Positions 1 to 6,986 of a stretch of 40,904 bases of DNA are shown here, one piece after another. This stretch comes from Bacteroidales bacterium UBA3816 (GTDB taxonomy: Bacteria; Bacteroidota; Bacteroidia; Bacteroidales; P3). The notes beneath the pieces are model-generated. The model was given only the letters and a program-made list of their open reading frames with translations. It was not told the origin of the DNA and made no database searches. The translations under genes and the position numbers were made by a program. The stretch's first letter is position 1, and each line of letters opens with the position of its first letter. The DNA is taken from NCBI GenBank assembly GCA_002368955.1, contig DFDY01000068.1, positions 29,029 through 69,932 of the forward strand. Direction: 5' to 3'.

Positions 1-178
1 CACAATGTGCCACGGAGAATGAAACGACCTCGCCTATGTGCCAATTGCGGATAATCATAAAAAAGATTCTTTATAAGCAGAAAAAAAGCAGCGGATGCAC
101 ATGACAAAAAAGTGGGGCAAAGCAATAAAACAGATTTTGACGATACAAAATATATTATTAATAAATACATAATTATAT

Positions 179-2854
179 ATGTTGATAAAGCGCCCAAACC
201 TATTCTCAGCAATTGCGCTGCTTTTCTTTTTATGCCTTTCATCTGTTTCTTTCGCCCAACCCGGTGGAGGCCCTGGCGGCCGTCCCATGGGGCCTCCTCC
301 CGGTGGCAACGGGGGACGTCCTTCAATGAGCGACCGTGAGCGGATGCGCAAACAACATGATGCCATGAAAGCCGCCGAGCAGTCGCAACAAGTGAAGCAA
401 AAAAGGAAAGTCAACAAAGGCGATGTTTTCAAAGTGATTGGCACCCTACAGGACAGCACCAACAATGACCCCATTCCTTATGTGAATGTGGCCATCTTAG
501 ACGGCAAGGATTCCTCCTTTGTCAAAGGCAGCATCACCGATTTGAACGGATATTTCGAAGTGACCAATGTGCCGCAGGGGGAAATGTTCCTACGGGTATC
601 GGCCATAGGATATAAAAACACGCTTGTTCCTTTCACGGTCAACAATAACACTGCCCTAGGGACCATCAAATTGGCTCCTGGTGCCACACAACTGAAAGAG
701 ATCAATGTCACTGCGGCCCGACCGCTGTATGCCATGGAGGGCGAAAAGATGATATACAACGTGGCCGACGACCCCACCATACAGACCGGGACCACCAGCG
801 ACGCCCTCCAGAACGCCCCAGGCGTGGAAGTGGATGTTGAAGGGAACATCACACTGCGCGGGGTTTCGAGTGTAGAGATTTGGGTGAACGACAAACCTTC
901 CAAACTGACCGAGGAGAACCTTAAAACCTATTTGGAGACCCTCCCTGCCAATGCTTTGGACCGCATTGAAACTATCACCAATCCTTCGGCCAAATATGCC
1001 ACCAGTGCCGATGCCGTAATCAATATCATCACCTCTGCCTATATCAAGAGCAACCACTTTATCAGTTTTGGCGTCAATGGTGCCACTCAGCCTTTTGTCT
1101 CCCCATGGCTGTCCTACACATGGGCCAACGAAAAACTATCTGTAAATGTATACCTGAGCGGTCGTTACAACTACACCAGCCGAGACGGATGGAGCAGAAC
1201 GACCTACCGCAGAGACAGCGAAAACACGGGGTTTGTGGATGAGAAACTCTATGACACAACTGCAACCGAAAGTTATAATACCGAGAGCGACAACCGCCGC
1301 TACAATGGCAATATCTTCGCCAACCTGAGCTACGCCATCGACAGCATGACCGACATTGAGTTCATGGCTCATGGGAATTTCAACTACACCCTGAGCAACA
1401 ACTTCCTGCAACGCAGCCATACCGACCTTTTGTCTGACTACGAATACCTTTACGTCGACACCAATAGGACTCACGGACGGAACGGATTTGGGATGTTTGG
1501 CATAGACTTCACCCATAAGTTTGACAAAAAAGGGCACAATATCAGAGCCAGCATTCATGAGAATTACAACGGTGGATTCAGCCAGAATGATTTCATCAGG
1601 CTATACAGCACCACCTTTACCTTGGGTCCAAACTACGACAAGGCCTATATCGACAACAATAAGTCGAGCAACCTGAGTGCCGACGTCCGCTATAACAGAC
1701 CCTATAGTGAGAACGGAGAACTTTCATTTGGCCTAGGTTATGGACACAGTTACGTTTGGCGCACGTATAATGTTTCTGACAGCGCCTCCTCTTCCAATGT
1801 CCGTGACTTGTTGCGCAGCTACGACTTTCTGGACCATGAGAATTCCGTTGAAGCCGACATTGAATGGACCCGTCGTTTGGGTGGATTCACCTTCGAATTG
1901 GGACTCGGCACCCAGTACGAAAACATCGACTTTAGCTACACCGGCAGCCCCGCCTATCCTTTCACCAACGACGATACGGTCTGCAACTTCCTCACTTTCA
2001 CACCATCCGTCCATCTTTCTTATCGCACTGAAAGCATGCACAACTTCAAATTGAATTATACCCTCCGCATGCGTCGTCCCACAGAAGAAAACATCACCAC
2101 CTATAAAAGGTACTCACTAGACAGCTACTCAACTGGCAACCGCGACCTTCTTGGAGTCTATGCCATCACCCATAATGCAGAAGTTGGCTGGAACAAGTAC
2201 TTCATGTCCTTCGGCAATGTTGGACTGGAAGGCTATGCCAGATTCGGTGTCAACGAAATCGATAATCTGACCTCTTCTACCGAAGAAGACGACCCAATTC
2301 TGAACAGAATCGTGCAATTCACCGTCCCCTACAATATGGGGCAGTCGCACCGAGTTGGCGGCACGGCATTTGTCACCTACCGTCCCAGTGGGTTCATGAA
2401 TGTGCGTCTCTATGCCAATCTCTACAACTACGGATACCGTCTGGACCAGCCAGGCAAGACTACTATTTCTGCCTCAAGAACCTCCTGGAGTGTTCGGCTC
2501 AACACATGGGTTAAGTTGTGGGACAAATTCCAAGTCTTTGCTTCGGCCAACTACACCTCCCCCACCATCAGTCTGGCCGCCGAACGTTCCGCCCGCTATT
2601 ATCTCAACTGCGGTGTCAGGGCCGACTTCTTCAAAAGAAAGCTATCGGCCTATGTCAACGTACAGGACATCTTCAATTGGGGCAAAACCATCGGTTCTGG
2701 GTCTAGCAATACCAACCCCTACCTGCTGAGCGAAAGCAACAGCTACACCATCAACAGCCGCTACATTTCGGCCGGCATCACACTCCGTTTTGGTAAGATG
2801 GAACTGGAAAATCGAGCCAAGACGGGTTCCGAAGATACCACTTCGGCCGAGTAG
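179..2854 (+). CDS. TonB-receptor-like outer-membrane beta-barrel protein (host gene)
   Basis: An 891-residue secreted outer-membrane protein that belongs to the bacterial chromosome and not to the prophage. Residues 1-26 form a signal peptide (basic start, hydrophobic core, SFAQ end). A Gly/Pro-rich linker with GGPGGRP-type runs follows, then a carboxypeptidase-regulatory-like beta-sandwich at about 84-165 (PIPYVNVAILDGKD, ITDLNGYFEV). A plug-like domain lies at about 175-285 (DALQNAPGVEVDVEGNITLRG, then NPSAKYATSADAVINII). The rest alternates aromatic and polar residues like a beta-barrel. This matches the outer-membrane beta-barrel family related to TonB-dependent receptors that is abundant in Bacteroidales. 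The substrate cannot be told from sequence. The ATG at 179 is the only start that keeps the signal peptide. A strong terminator follows 29 bp after the stop. Confidence 0.9.
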   Translation: MLIKRPNLFSAIALLFFLCLSSVSFAQPGGGPGGRPMGPPPGGNGGRPSMSDRERMRKQHDAMKAAEQSQQVKQKRKVNKGDVFKVIGTLQDSTNNDPIPYVNVAILDGKDSSFVKGSITDLNGYFEVTNVPQGEMFLRVSAIGYKNTLVPFTVNNNTALGTIKLAPGATQLKEINVTAARPLYAMEGEKMIYNVADDPTIQTGTTSDALQNAPGVEVDVEGNITLRGVSSVEIWVNDKPSKLTEENLKTYLETLPANALDRIETITNPSAKYATSADAVINIITSAYIKSNHFISFGVNGATQPFVSPWLSYTWANEKLSVNVYLSGRYNYTSRDGWSRTTYRRDSENTGFVDEKLYDTTATESYNTESDNRRYNGNIFANLSYAIDSMTDIEFMAHGNFNYTLSNNFLQRSHTDLLSDYEYLYVDTNRTHGRNGFGMFGIDFTHKFDKKGHNIRASIHENYNGGFSQNDFIRLYSTTFTLGPNYDKAYIDNNKSSNLSADVRYNRPYSENGELSFGLGYGHSYVWRTYNVSDSASSSNVRDLLRSYDFLDHENSVEADIEWTRRLGGFTFELGLGTQYENIDFSYTGSPAYPFTNDDTVCNFLTFTPSVHLSYRTESMHNFKLNYTLRMRRPTEENITTYKRYSLDSYSTGNRDLLGVYAITHNAEVGWNKYFMSFGNVGLEGYARFGVNEIDNLTSSTEEDDPILNRIVQFTVPYNMGQSHRVGGTAFVTYRPSGFMNVRLYANLYNYGYRLDQPGKTTISASRTSWSVRLNTWVKLWDKFQVFASANYTSPTISLAAERSARYYLNCGVRADFFKRKLSAYVNVQDIFNWGKTIGSGSSNTNPYLLSESNSYTINSRYISAGITLRFGKMELENRAKTGSEDTTSAE

Positions 2855-2882
2855 CACGACAACGCTAACAGAAACAAAGAAC

Positions 2883-2921
2883 AGAGATGGACTGACGCTG
2901 AGTTTAGTCCATCTCTTTTTT
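2883..2921 (+). terminator. Rho-independent terminator of the OMP gene
   Basis: A perfect 11-bp stem (AGAGATGGACT / AGTCCATCTCT) with a 12-nt loop is followed by six T. It lies 29 bp after the stop codon of the outer-membrane protein gene. Confidence 0.9.
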
Positions 2922-2953
2922 CATAGTATTCTTCTCGTTGAGAGATACAACAA

Positions 2954-2986
2954 AAAAAAGGATGCCTCAATTGAGCATCCTTTTTT
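2954..2986. terminator. Bidirectional terminator, original terminator of the host tRNA
   Basis: The stem GGATGC / GCATCC is flanked by an A-run on the left and a T-run on the right, giving a 12-bp stem with a 9-nt loop that works on both strands. On the minus strand it directly follows the severed tRNA 3' end in attL. It was therefore probably the tRNA's own terminator before the phage integrated. Its T-run overlaps the att core. Confidence 0.75.
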
Positions 2987-3000
2987 GTTGTCCATCCAGG
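2984..3000. other. attL core (17-bp direct repeat)
   Basis: TTTGTTGTCCATCCAGG occurs here and again at 40880-40896, at the two ends of the phage genes and next to the integrase. Read on the minus strand it is the 3' end of a tRNA (3' strand of the T-stem, acceptor, discriminator). Bases right of 3000 no longer continue the tRNA, so this copy is the orphaned tRNA end. The exact crossover within the 17 bp cannot be seen. Confidence 0.85.
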
Positions 3001-3033
3001 TATTAGTGGGGGTGGGTGATTTTGGCGGGAATT

Positions 3034-3108
3034 GCGCGGATTTGCGCGGATTTGGGGATTTTGGCGGGTGATACCAGGCAGCTATTTGGCGCGGATTTGC
3101 GCGGATTT
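3034..3108. repeat. Two tandem pairs of GCGCGGATTT near attL
   Basis: Four exact copies of the 10-mer GCGCGGATTT lie at 3034-3043, 3044-3053, 3089-3098 and 3099-3108, forming two tandem pairs 55 bp apart. They lie between attL and the 3' end of the integrase gene. The longer segment GGGATTTTGGCGGGTGAT is also partly repeated. They could be binding sites for integrase or an accessory excision factor. This is inferred from position only. Confidence 0.6.
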
Positions 3109-3120
3109 GTGCGGGGATTT

Positions 3121-3138
3121 TGGGTATTTTTTGGGTAC
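3121..3138. repeat. Candidate integrase arm site, left copy
   Basis: TGGGTATTTTTTGGGTAC matches 40831-40848 at 17 of 18 positions in the same orientation. The two copies lie just inside the two prophage ends and each is itself a doubled GGGTA motif. This is the pattern expected for arm-type sites of a tyrosine recombinase. Confidence 0.55.
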
Positions 3139-3159
3139 GGAACCCAAAATGGGTACGGA

Positions 3160-4395
3160 TTAGAGTTGGTCGAGGGCATCGACGGCGGCGCGTTTGGCGG
3201 GGCTGGTGATGTCGATATATGGGAGCATGGCTTTGTAGTCGCTGTGGCCGGTGATTTTCATAACCACCTGGGGGCTGACACCCAGAGAGAGGGCCAACAC
3301 CACGAAAGTGCGACGGCCACAATGGGTGGTGATGAGTTTGTGTTTTGGCTTCGTCACCTCATGGCGTTGGCCTCTTACGTAGTGCACCTTTTTGACGGGT
3401 GCGTCGATGCCGGCGCGTTCAGCTATAATCTTCAAATAATCGTTCATCTTTTGATTGCTGATGACAGGGAGGGCGCGCCCATGGGGGTGAGGATCTGCCG
3501 GGCGGTAGCGGTCGAGTATAGCGCGTGCATGGCGGTTGAGGTCCACTTCTATACAGTCTGAAGTTTTGAGGGCCACAATGGAGATATGGTTATCGTGGAT
3601 ATCGTCCCAGCTGAGGTGTGCCACGTCGGAATATCGGAGGCCGGTATAACAGCAGAACACAAAAACGTCACGCACGCGTGCCAGGTAGTCAGACTGCGAT
3701 AGGTCCAAATCCTCCAATTGGTGGAGCTCATCAGCGGTGAGGTAGACGATGGCGGGAGCCGTGGGTGCTTTGAATTTTGGGCGGTAAGTATCCCATGTGT
3801 CATTGGTAGTCCAACCTTTATTGCGGCACCAACGTAGGAACCAGCGCAGCTGCTGGAGGTTCTTACTAACCGATGAATTGATTAGGTCCATAGCAAACAT
3901 GTATCCCACAAAAGATTTCATGCGTGTTGCGTCCATATCCTCGACGGTGGCGGTATTATCCCAGCCGGCAATATGGGAGCGGATGACGCGGAAGCGGCTG
4001 ATGGTGGCATCTGCCCAGCTGTTGGCGGCTGCTTCCTCCAGCACAAAAGCGTCCATGGCCTGTAGGATGGGGTGAGTGGTGGGAGCCACGGCGGGCTGTT
4101 GTGGTTGCAGATCCCCCAGAGCTGTGCGCACGTCATCCATGGATGGGATGAATTTGTCGAGGTGTGCGCGGTCGAACAAATCGATTACGGCCGTTGTGAG
4201 CCTCGAAATTTCCTTTGCGGCTGGATGGGTTGCGGGAATAACTTTGCGGCCGTCAGCGTCCCAATTTGTGGCGGGGATGGCGGGATTGATATAATGGATA
4301 TAGGATTGACTATTCCATGAAACGCGAAAGCGCACGGCGCGTGTGCCGTCCTTGTGGGCTTTGGCGTGGAGTGAGAGAGTAATTGAGTATTTCAT
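3160..4395 (-). CDS. int: Tyrosine recombinase/integrase
   Basis: A 411-residue phage integrase that catalyses site-specific recombination between attP and the 3' end of a host tRNA gene. An arm-binding-like N-terminal domain (about 1-100, with the Bacteroidetes NWDADGRKV-type segment) is followed by a core-binding SAM-like domain (about 105-205). The catalytic domain carries R254 (TGLRYSD), K277, H358-x-x-R361 (HCGRR), H384 (GHSD) and nucleophile Y393 (YIDIT). All conserved catalytic residues are present, so it is likely active. Length is normal for the family in Bacteroidales. It lies next to attL and follows the repressor gene by 9 bp in the same direction, so both are probably co-transcribed in the lysogen from the leftward promoter near 4980. 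Confidence 0.95.
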   Translation of the reverse strand: MKYSITLSLHAKAHKDGTRAVRFRVSWNSQSYIHYINPAIPATNWDADGRKVIPATHPAAKEISRLTTAVIDLFDRAHLDKFIPSMDDVRTALGDLQPQQPAVAPTTHPILQAMDAFVLEEAAANSWADATISRFRVIRSHIAGWDNTATVEDMDATRMKSFVGYMFAMDLINSSVSKNLQQLRWFLRWCRNKGWTTNDTWDTYRPKFKAPTAPAIVYLTADELHQLEDLDLSQSDYLARVRDVFVFCCYTGLRYSDVAHLSWDDIHDNHISIVALKTSDCIEVDLNRHARAILDRYRPADPHPHGRALPVISNQKMNDYLKIIAERAGIDAPVKKVHYVRGQRHEVTKPKHKLITTHCGRRTFVVLALSLGVSPQVVMKITGHSDYKAMLPYIDITSPAKRAAVDALDQL

Positions 4396-4404
4396 GGTAG
4401 TGTA

Positions 4405-4809
4405 TTATTTGCCGGCCATGGCCTCCAGGGTGCGGGTGAGAGAATCGATGATAGCGCGCTGATGGGACACACGATCCTGTAGGTCGCTGATGCGGGCTTC
4501 GTATAGAGCTTCCAGTTTGGTGCATTCGTTAATATCGTGCCCGGCAATCTTGTTATTGTCACCATTGGCCATAACATTGGTGCCACCTTCCTGTTTCAGC
4601 ACTGGTCCCTCACCGGTGAGCAGCCACACTTTTGATATCATGGGGAATGCGTCTGTTATCCTTTCAATAACCTTATTACCCACGCTATCATTATTACATA
4701 GACCTGATGCGAATTGTTCACTATAATGTAGTCTTTTAGCGAACAATTTGTTGTTTGAATCCGAAAATTCATCTCGAATTTGACGAATTCTTTCATTTAT
4801 TTGTGCCAT
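4405..4809 (-). CDS. HTH transcriptional regulator, probable prophage repressor
   Basis: A 134-residue protein with an N-terminal XRE-like helix-turn-helix region at about residues 4-70 (KLFAKRLHYSEQFASGL, ending in VWLLTGEGPVL). The WLLTGEG ending is common in Bacteroidetes phage repressors. The C-terminal 40 residues look like a coiled coil (KLEALYEARISDLQDRV) suited to oligomerisation. There is no S24 self-cleavage domain, so induction would not be by RecA-type autoproteolysis. It is the first gene of the leftward unit with the integrase. A long leader of about 160 nt separates it from the leftward promoter, and two palindromic sites at 4949-4970 are candidate operators. The repressor role is inferred from fold and position. 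Confidence 0.8.
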   Translation of the reverse strand: MAQINERIRQIRDEFSDSNNKLFAKRLHYSEQFASGLCNNDSVGNKVIERITDAFPMISKVWLLTGEGPVLKQEGGTNVMANGDNNKIAGHDINECTKLEALYEARISDLQDRVSHQRAIIDSLTRTLEAMAGK

Positions 4810-4935
4810 TATTTAATGTATTTGAAGTATTAGTACGTGAAAAATTTTAATATTTAATGTGCTATATGTAAATATTTTGTCCTATTCATACGTCAATTTG
4901 CTTAATAATTTTCTTGCATATTCAATTTTTTTACG

Positions 4936-4943
4936 TATTTTTG
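4936..4943 (+). promoter_or_regulatory. Candidate rightward early promoter, -7 element
   Basis: TATTTTTG fits the Bacteroidetes -7 consensus TAnnTTTG. No clear TTTG lies at the ideal -33 distance, only CTTG around 4913. Its start site would fall on the palindromic sites at 4949-4970, so it would be repressible by the same operator as the leftward promoter. TAGATTTG at 5601-5608 is a second, isolated -7 match closer to the early genes. Confidence 0.4.
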
Positions 4944-4948
4944 CATCT

Positions 4949-4970
4949 GTTTTAAACGAGGTTTTAAAAC
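4949..4970. promoter_or_regulatory. Candidate operator: two GTTTTAAA(A)C palindromes
   Basis: GTTTTAAAC (4949-4957) and the perfect palindrome GTTTTAAAAC (4961-4970) lie side by side, 12 bp centre to centre. They cover the predicted start sites of both the leftward promoter (4976-5006) and the rightward candidate (4936-4943). This is the expected place for a phage repressor to bind. Confidence 0.5.
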
Positions 4971-4975
4971 AAATA

Positions 4976-5006
4976 CAAAAGTAAAGAAAAAAATTGAACC
5001 CACAAA
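4976..5006 (-). promoter_or_regulatory. Leftward promoter for repressor-integrase
   Basis: On the minus strand, TTTG (complement of 5003-5006) is followed after exactly 19 bp by TACTTTTG (complement of 4976-4983). This matches the Bacteroidetes TTTG-N19-21-TAnnTTTG promoter. Transcription would start near 4970 and run into the repressor and integrase genes. Confidence 0.65.
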
Positions 5007-5165
5007 AAAATGGGTATCAAAATTTGAAATATAGAGGGTGAGTGACTGATGCGGAGAGTTCTTTATTATAGGTACCGCATGACTTATTCACAGCAAAGAT
5101 GGGTATTCTTTTTTTTTGAGAACGGTACCTAACCGTGGAAGCCGTCACCCTTTAGCGAAATTGAG

Positions 5166-5287
5166 GAGTGTACCCACAGGCCGTCGAAATTCCAAGTGCC
5201 TACTGTGAGATATTCTTTTCTCGCGTCTTGTAAAAATTCAAGCACTGACGGTGGGGGCAACGATTGGTTCGAGTCCAACTACACACT
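5166..5287 (+). ncRNA. tRNA-like module 1
   Basis: GAGTGTA (5166-5172) can pair at 6 of 7 positions with TACACAC (5280-5286). The latter directly follows a T-arm (5263-5279) with loop TTCGAGT and four of five stem pairs. In place of D and anticodon arms, the interior forms CACAG/CTGTG, CCGTC/GACGG, AGTGC/GCACT and CTTG/CAAG pairings. It is longer than a tRNA (122 nt). Pairings were found by eye. Confidence 0.35.
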
Positions 5288-5320
5288 CATGAGAGATGAC
5301 CCCGGACGGGGGCGGTGAAT

Positions 5321-5358
5321 GGTCGGTGCTTCAGCCGTGCCGACCAAGTCAGGCTGAA
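5321..5358 (+). ncRNA. H-type pseudoknot inside tRNA-like module 2
   Basis: Stem 1 is GGTCGG (5321-5326) with CCGACC (5340-5345). Stem 2 is TTCAGCC (5330-5336) with GGCTGAA (5352-5358). The connecting loops are 3, 3 and 6 nt, a compact and sterically reasonable H-type pseudoknot. It is followed at 5374-5397 by a T-arm and an acceptor-like strand, so it occupies the place of an anticodon arm. Confidence 0.5.
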
Positions 5359-5513
5359 AAAGACTAACCGTTAGGGCGTTCGACTCCCCTGAGTCTCCAA
5401 AGGTGTTCCACGACCTTAACAGCGGAGAGGTCTTTTATTATCAATAATTGTATTCTCCAGTATGGATGATTTTAGTTCATGTTGTGAGCCGGCGTTGTGA
5501 AACGCCGGACATT

Positions 5514-5667
5514 GGCACGGGCCACACGGATACATCATGTTATCTTTCATCATAAGACAAAGTACTGAATATCCTAAATTATTAACCAATTACCTAATTA
5601 TAGATTTGTTTACACAATAGGTTAATAAGTATCCAGGGGCTGCGGGGTTCGATTCCTCACCGTGCCG
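5514..5667 (+). ncRNA. tRNA-like module 3
   Basis: GGCACGG (5514-5520) pairs perfectly with CCGTGCC (5660-5666). A T-arm (loop TTCGATT 5648-5654, four of five stem pairs) sits directly before the acceptor 3' strand, as in a tRNA. Inside, GGATAC (5528-5533) pairs with GTATCC (5628-5633), and ATTAACC (5581-5587) with GGTTAAT (5619-5625). The anticodon region is thus replaced by a long helix, a layout that recalls tmRNA. No tag-peptide ORF or tmRNA 5' consensus is visible. Confidence 0.4.
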
Positions 5668-5688
5668 CAAATATCAAAAAGATAGAAT

Positions 5689-5889
5689 ATGAGAGCAAAA
5701 GACACAATGAACCCCAAAGAGCGTGACGATATGCAGCGCATGAGCAACACCTGCAAAGTCTACGAGAAGCTATTGGCTGAGGGCTTGGAGCCGTCGAAAG
5801 CAAAGCTGGAAACGGCACTGCGTACCAACCAATCGTTAGTCACAGTTTACAACCACCTGCGCAGGGCAGCACAAAAGGAGGAAGCATGA
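5689..5889 (+). CDS. Small early protein, possible HTH
   Basis: A 66-residue protein with no family I recognise. The C-terminal half (SKAKLETALRTNQSLVTVY followed by NHLRRA) has the helix-turn-helix look of a small DNA-binding protein, so a Cro- or excisionase-like role is possible but unproven. It is the first gene of the rightward early operon and its stop overlaps the next start (ATGA). An alternative ATG lies at 5707. Confidence 0.65.
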   Translation: MRAKDTMNPKERDDMQRMSNTCKVYEKLLAEGLEPSKAKLETALRTNQSLVTVYNHLRRAAQKEEA

Positions 5890-6179
5890 CGCTGGTAGGG
5901 ATGCTGGAAGAAGATTTGCAGAACCTCATCACTCAGGCCTACAAACGTGGGTACCATGAGTGTTGGGACGAGCTGCACGCCACCGAATGGCTGAATGGGC
6001 GTGACGCGATCATTGCCCATCTGAGCGACGGCGGCCCGCGCATGAGTGTGCGCAGCTTCCAGGAACACCGCCGTGCCGGACACTTTGGTGATGCCATCAT
6101 CGGCGTGGGAGAATCGATGCGTGCCCGCCGTGCAGAACTGGATGCCGCCTATAACGTCTACCTTAAATCCAAGTATTAA
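5886..6179 (+). CDS. Hypothetical early phage protein
   Basis: A 97-residue soluble, mostly helical protein with no signal peptide or membrane segment. I do not recognise the family. It overlaps the preceding gene by 4 nt (ATGA) and is followed 2 nt later by the next start, so it is a tightly coupled operon member. The end of the upstream gene carries an AAAGGAGGAAGC ribosome-binding site that fixes this start. Confidence 0.7.
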   Translation: MTLVGMLEEDLQNLITQAYKRGYHECWDELHATEWLNGRDAIIAHLSDGGPRMSVRSFQEHRRAGHFGDAIIGVGESMRARRAELDAAYNVYLKSKY

Positions 6180-6181
6180 TT

Positions 6182-6466
6182 ATGTCGGAAAAGAAAAAAT
6201 ACGCCACCGCCACCGTGTTGGATGCCACCAGTACCAGCAGTTCGTTGACCATGGACATGGAAGAACTGGTGCCCAAATACTTGGTGTATGGCAAACAGTA
6301 TCCGATAGTGTGTAAGAACCTGACGATGGCCACGCGATGCGCCATGCGCGCCAGCGAAATGCCATTCAGTCGGGGAACCACGTTTCGTGTGTTCTGCGTC
6401 AGCCGTGGCACGTTCATGGCTGCCTACAAAAAGGGCCAGGAAATAACCCACCAAGAAAAGAGGTAA
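6182..6466 (+). CDS. Hypothetical early phage protein
   Basis: A 94-residue basic protein. It has a Thr/Ser-rich N-terminus (ATVLDATSTSSS) and several Cys and Met residues but no recognisable motif. It starts 2 nt after the preceding stop and ends 3 nt before the initiator-like gene, so it belongs to the same transcription unit. Function unknown. Confidence 0.65.
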   Translation: MSEKKKYATATVLDATSTSSSLTMDMEELVPKYLVYGKQYPIVCKNLTMATRCAMRASEMPFSRGTTFRVFCVSRGTFMAAYKKGQEITHQEKR

Positions 6467-6469
6467 GCA

Positions 6470-6883
6470 ATGGAATTCGAGGGTCATTTCGTACAGGTAT
6501 ATGATGAATGCTTAGAGCAGTTGCACCTCACAATAACTGAGGCTTACGTGCTATGCCATATATACGGATGGTGTAAGAATAACGAGGGTAAAGTTTTCGA
6601 GAGAAAACAGGATGAATTGGCCGCCCTGTACGGGATATCCAGGCGCAAACTACAAACCATACTTACCACCCTCACTGAAAGAGGTTATATTTTCAAAGTA
6701 AGAAATAACACCGGCAATGGGTACTGTATAACCGATGCCAACAAAGCGCAAAATTTGCGCATCGGAAGCGCAAAATTTGCGCATCCAAAGCGCAAAATTT
6801 GCGCATCGGAAGCGCAAAATTTGCGCATCGGAAGCGCAAAATTTGCGCATCCAAAGCGCAAAATTTGCGCATCCCACATTTAA
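6470..6883 (+). CDS. Winged-helix replication initiator-like protein with iterons in its 3' end
   Basis: A 137-residue protein. Residues 1-92 form a winged-helix domain (LTITEAYVLCHIYGWCKNN, QDELAALYGISRRKLQTIL, ERGYIFKVRNN) like the N-terminal domain of phage and plasmid replication initiators. Residues 93-137 come from six 22-bp iterons and read AQNLRIG / SAKFAHP / KRKICAS in turn, because 22 is not a multiple of three and the same repeat is read in all three frames. This tail ends at TAA 6881-6883. Removing one repeat would join this frame to the ORF ending at 7364 as a single 290-residue protein, a normal size for such an initiator. The current form may therefore be a split or alternative state. 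Origin binding is inferred from domain plus iterons. Confidence 0.8.
   Translation: MEFEGHFVQVYDECLEQLHLTITEAYVLCHIYGWCKNNEGKVFERKQDELAALYGISRRKLQTILTTLTERGYIFKVRNNTGNGYCITDANKAQNLRIGSAKFAHPKRKICASEAQNLRIGSAKFAHPKRKICASHI
6746..6870. repeat. Six 22-bp iterons (candidate replication origin)
   Basis: GCGCAAAATTTGCGC starts at 6746, 6768, 6790, 6812, 6834 and 6856, exactly every 22 bp. The spacer is ATCGGAA or ATCCAAA. Each unit is an inverted repeat (GCGCAAA / TTTGCGC) around a single A. A 22-bp period is about two helical turns, so the sites lie on one face of the DNA. An AT-rich stretch (6880-6903, TTTAATTATATTATTAATTA) follows directly and could be the unwinding element. Iterons inside the initiator gene next to an AT-rich region and a helicase loader are typical of a phage origin. 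Confidence 0.8.
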
Positions 6884-6986
6884 TTATATTATTAATTATA
6901 TTTTGGGAGAGTATACGCCCGCGCGCGCATGCGAATATGAAGAAAAAATTGTTGAGGGCCTGGCGGCCCTGTATCAAAAAAACGGA

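Larger units (their letters stand above)
5049..5669 (+). ncRNA. Non-coding region with dense RNA structure and three tRNA-like modules
   Basis: About 620 nt between the operator and the first early gene hold no convincing ORF but many complementary segments on the + strand. These include AGGTACC 5070-5076 with GGTACCT 5124-5130, CCGTC/GACGG and AGTGC/GCACT within 5180-5250, a pseudoknot at 5321-5358, and an 8-bp CCGGCGTT/AACGCCGG hairpin with a GTGA tetraloop at 5489-5508. Three T-arm motifs (GTTCGANTCC type, at 5266, 5378 and 5647) are each followed at once by a 7-nt acceptor-like strand. A 20-nt stretch beginning GCGGAGAG is repeated with small changes at 5051 and 5422. Canonical tRNAs do not fit because the modules are 108-154 nt long and lack a D-arm consensus. 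It could be a large phage RNA of the ROOL/GOLLD kind or an undescribed one. Confidence 0.45.

Noticed and set aside
5263..5669. Three ordinary tRNA genes suggested by GTTCGANTCC motifs
   Set aside because: No D-arm consensus, lengths of 108-154 nt and no standard anticodon arm. Kept only as tRNA-like RNA structure.
5166..5669. Phage tmRNA
   Set aside because: The 3' tRNA-like half and long helix fit loosely, but no 5' tmRNA consensus and no tag ORF ending in an ALAA-type peptide were found.
6746..6870. Regularly spaced repeats that look like a small CRISPR array
   Set aside because: The 15-bp units are separated by only 7 bp of near-identical spacer, lie in coding sequence and sit beside a replication module. 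They are iterons.
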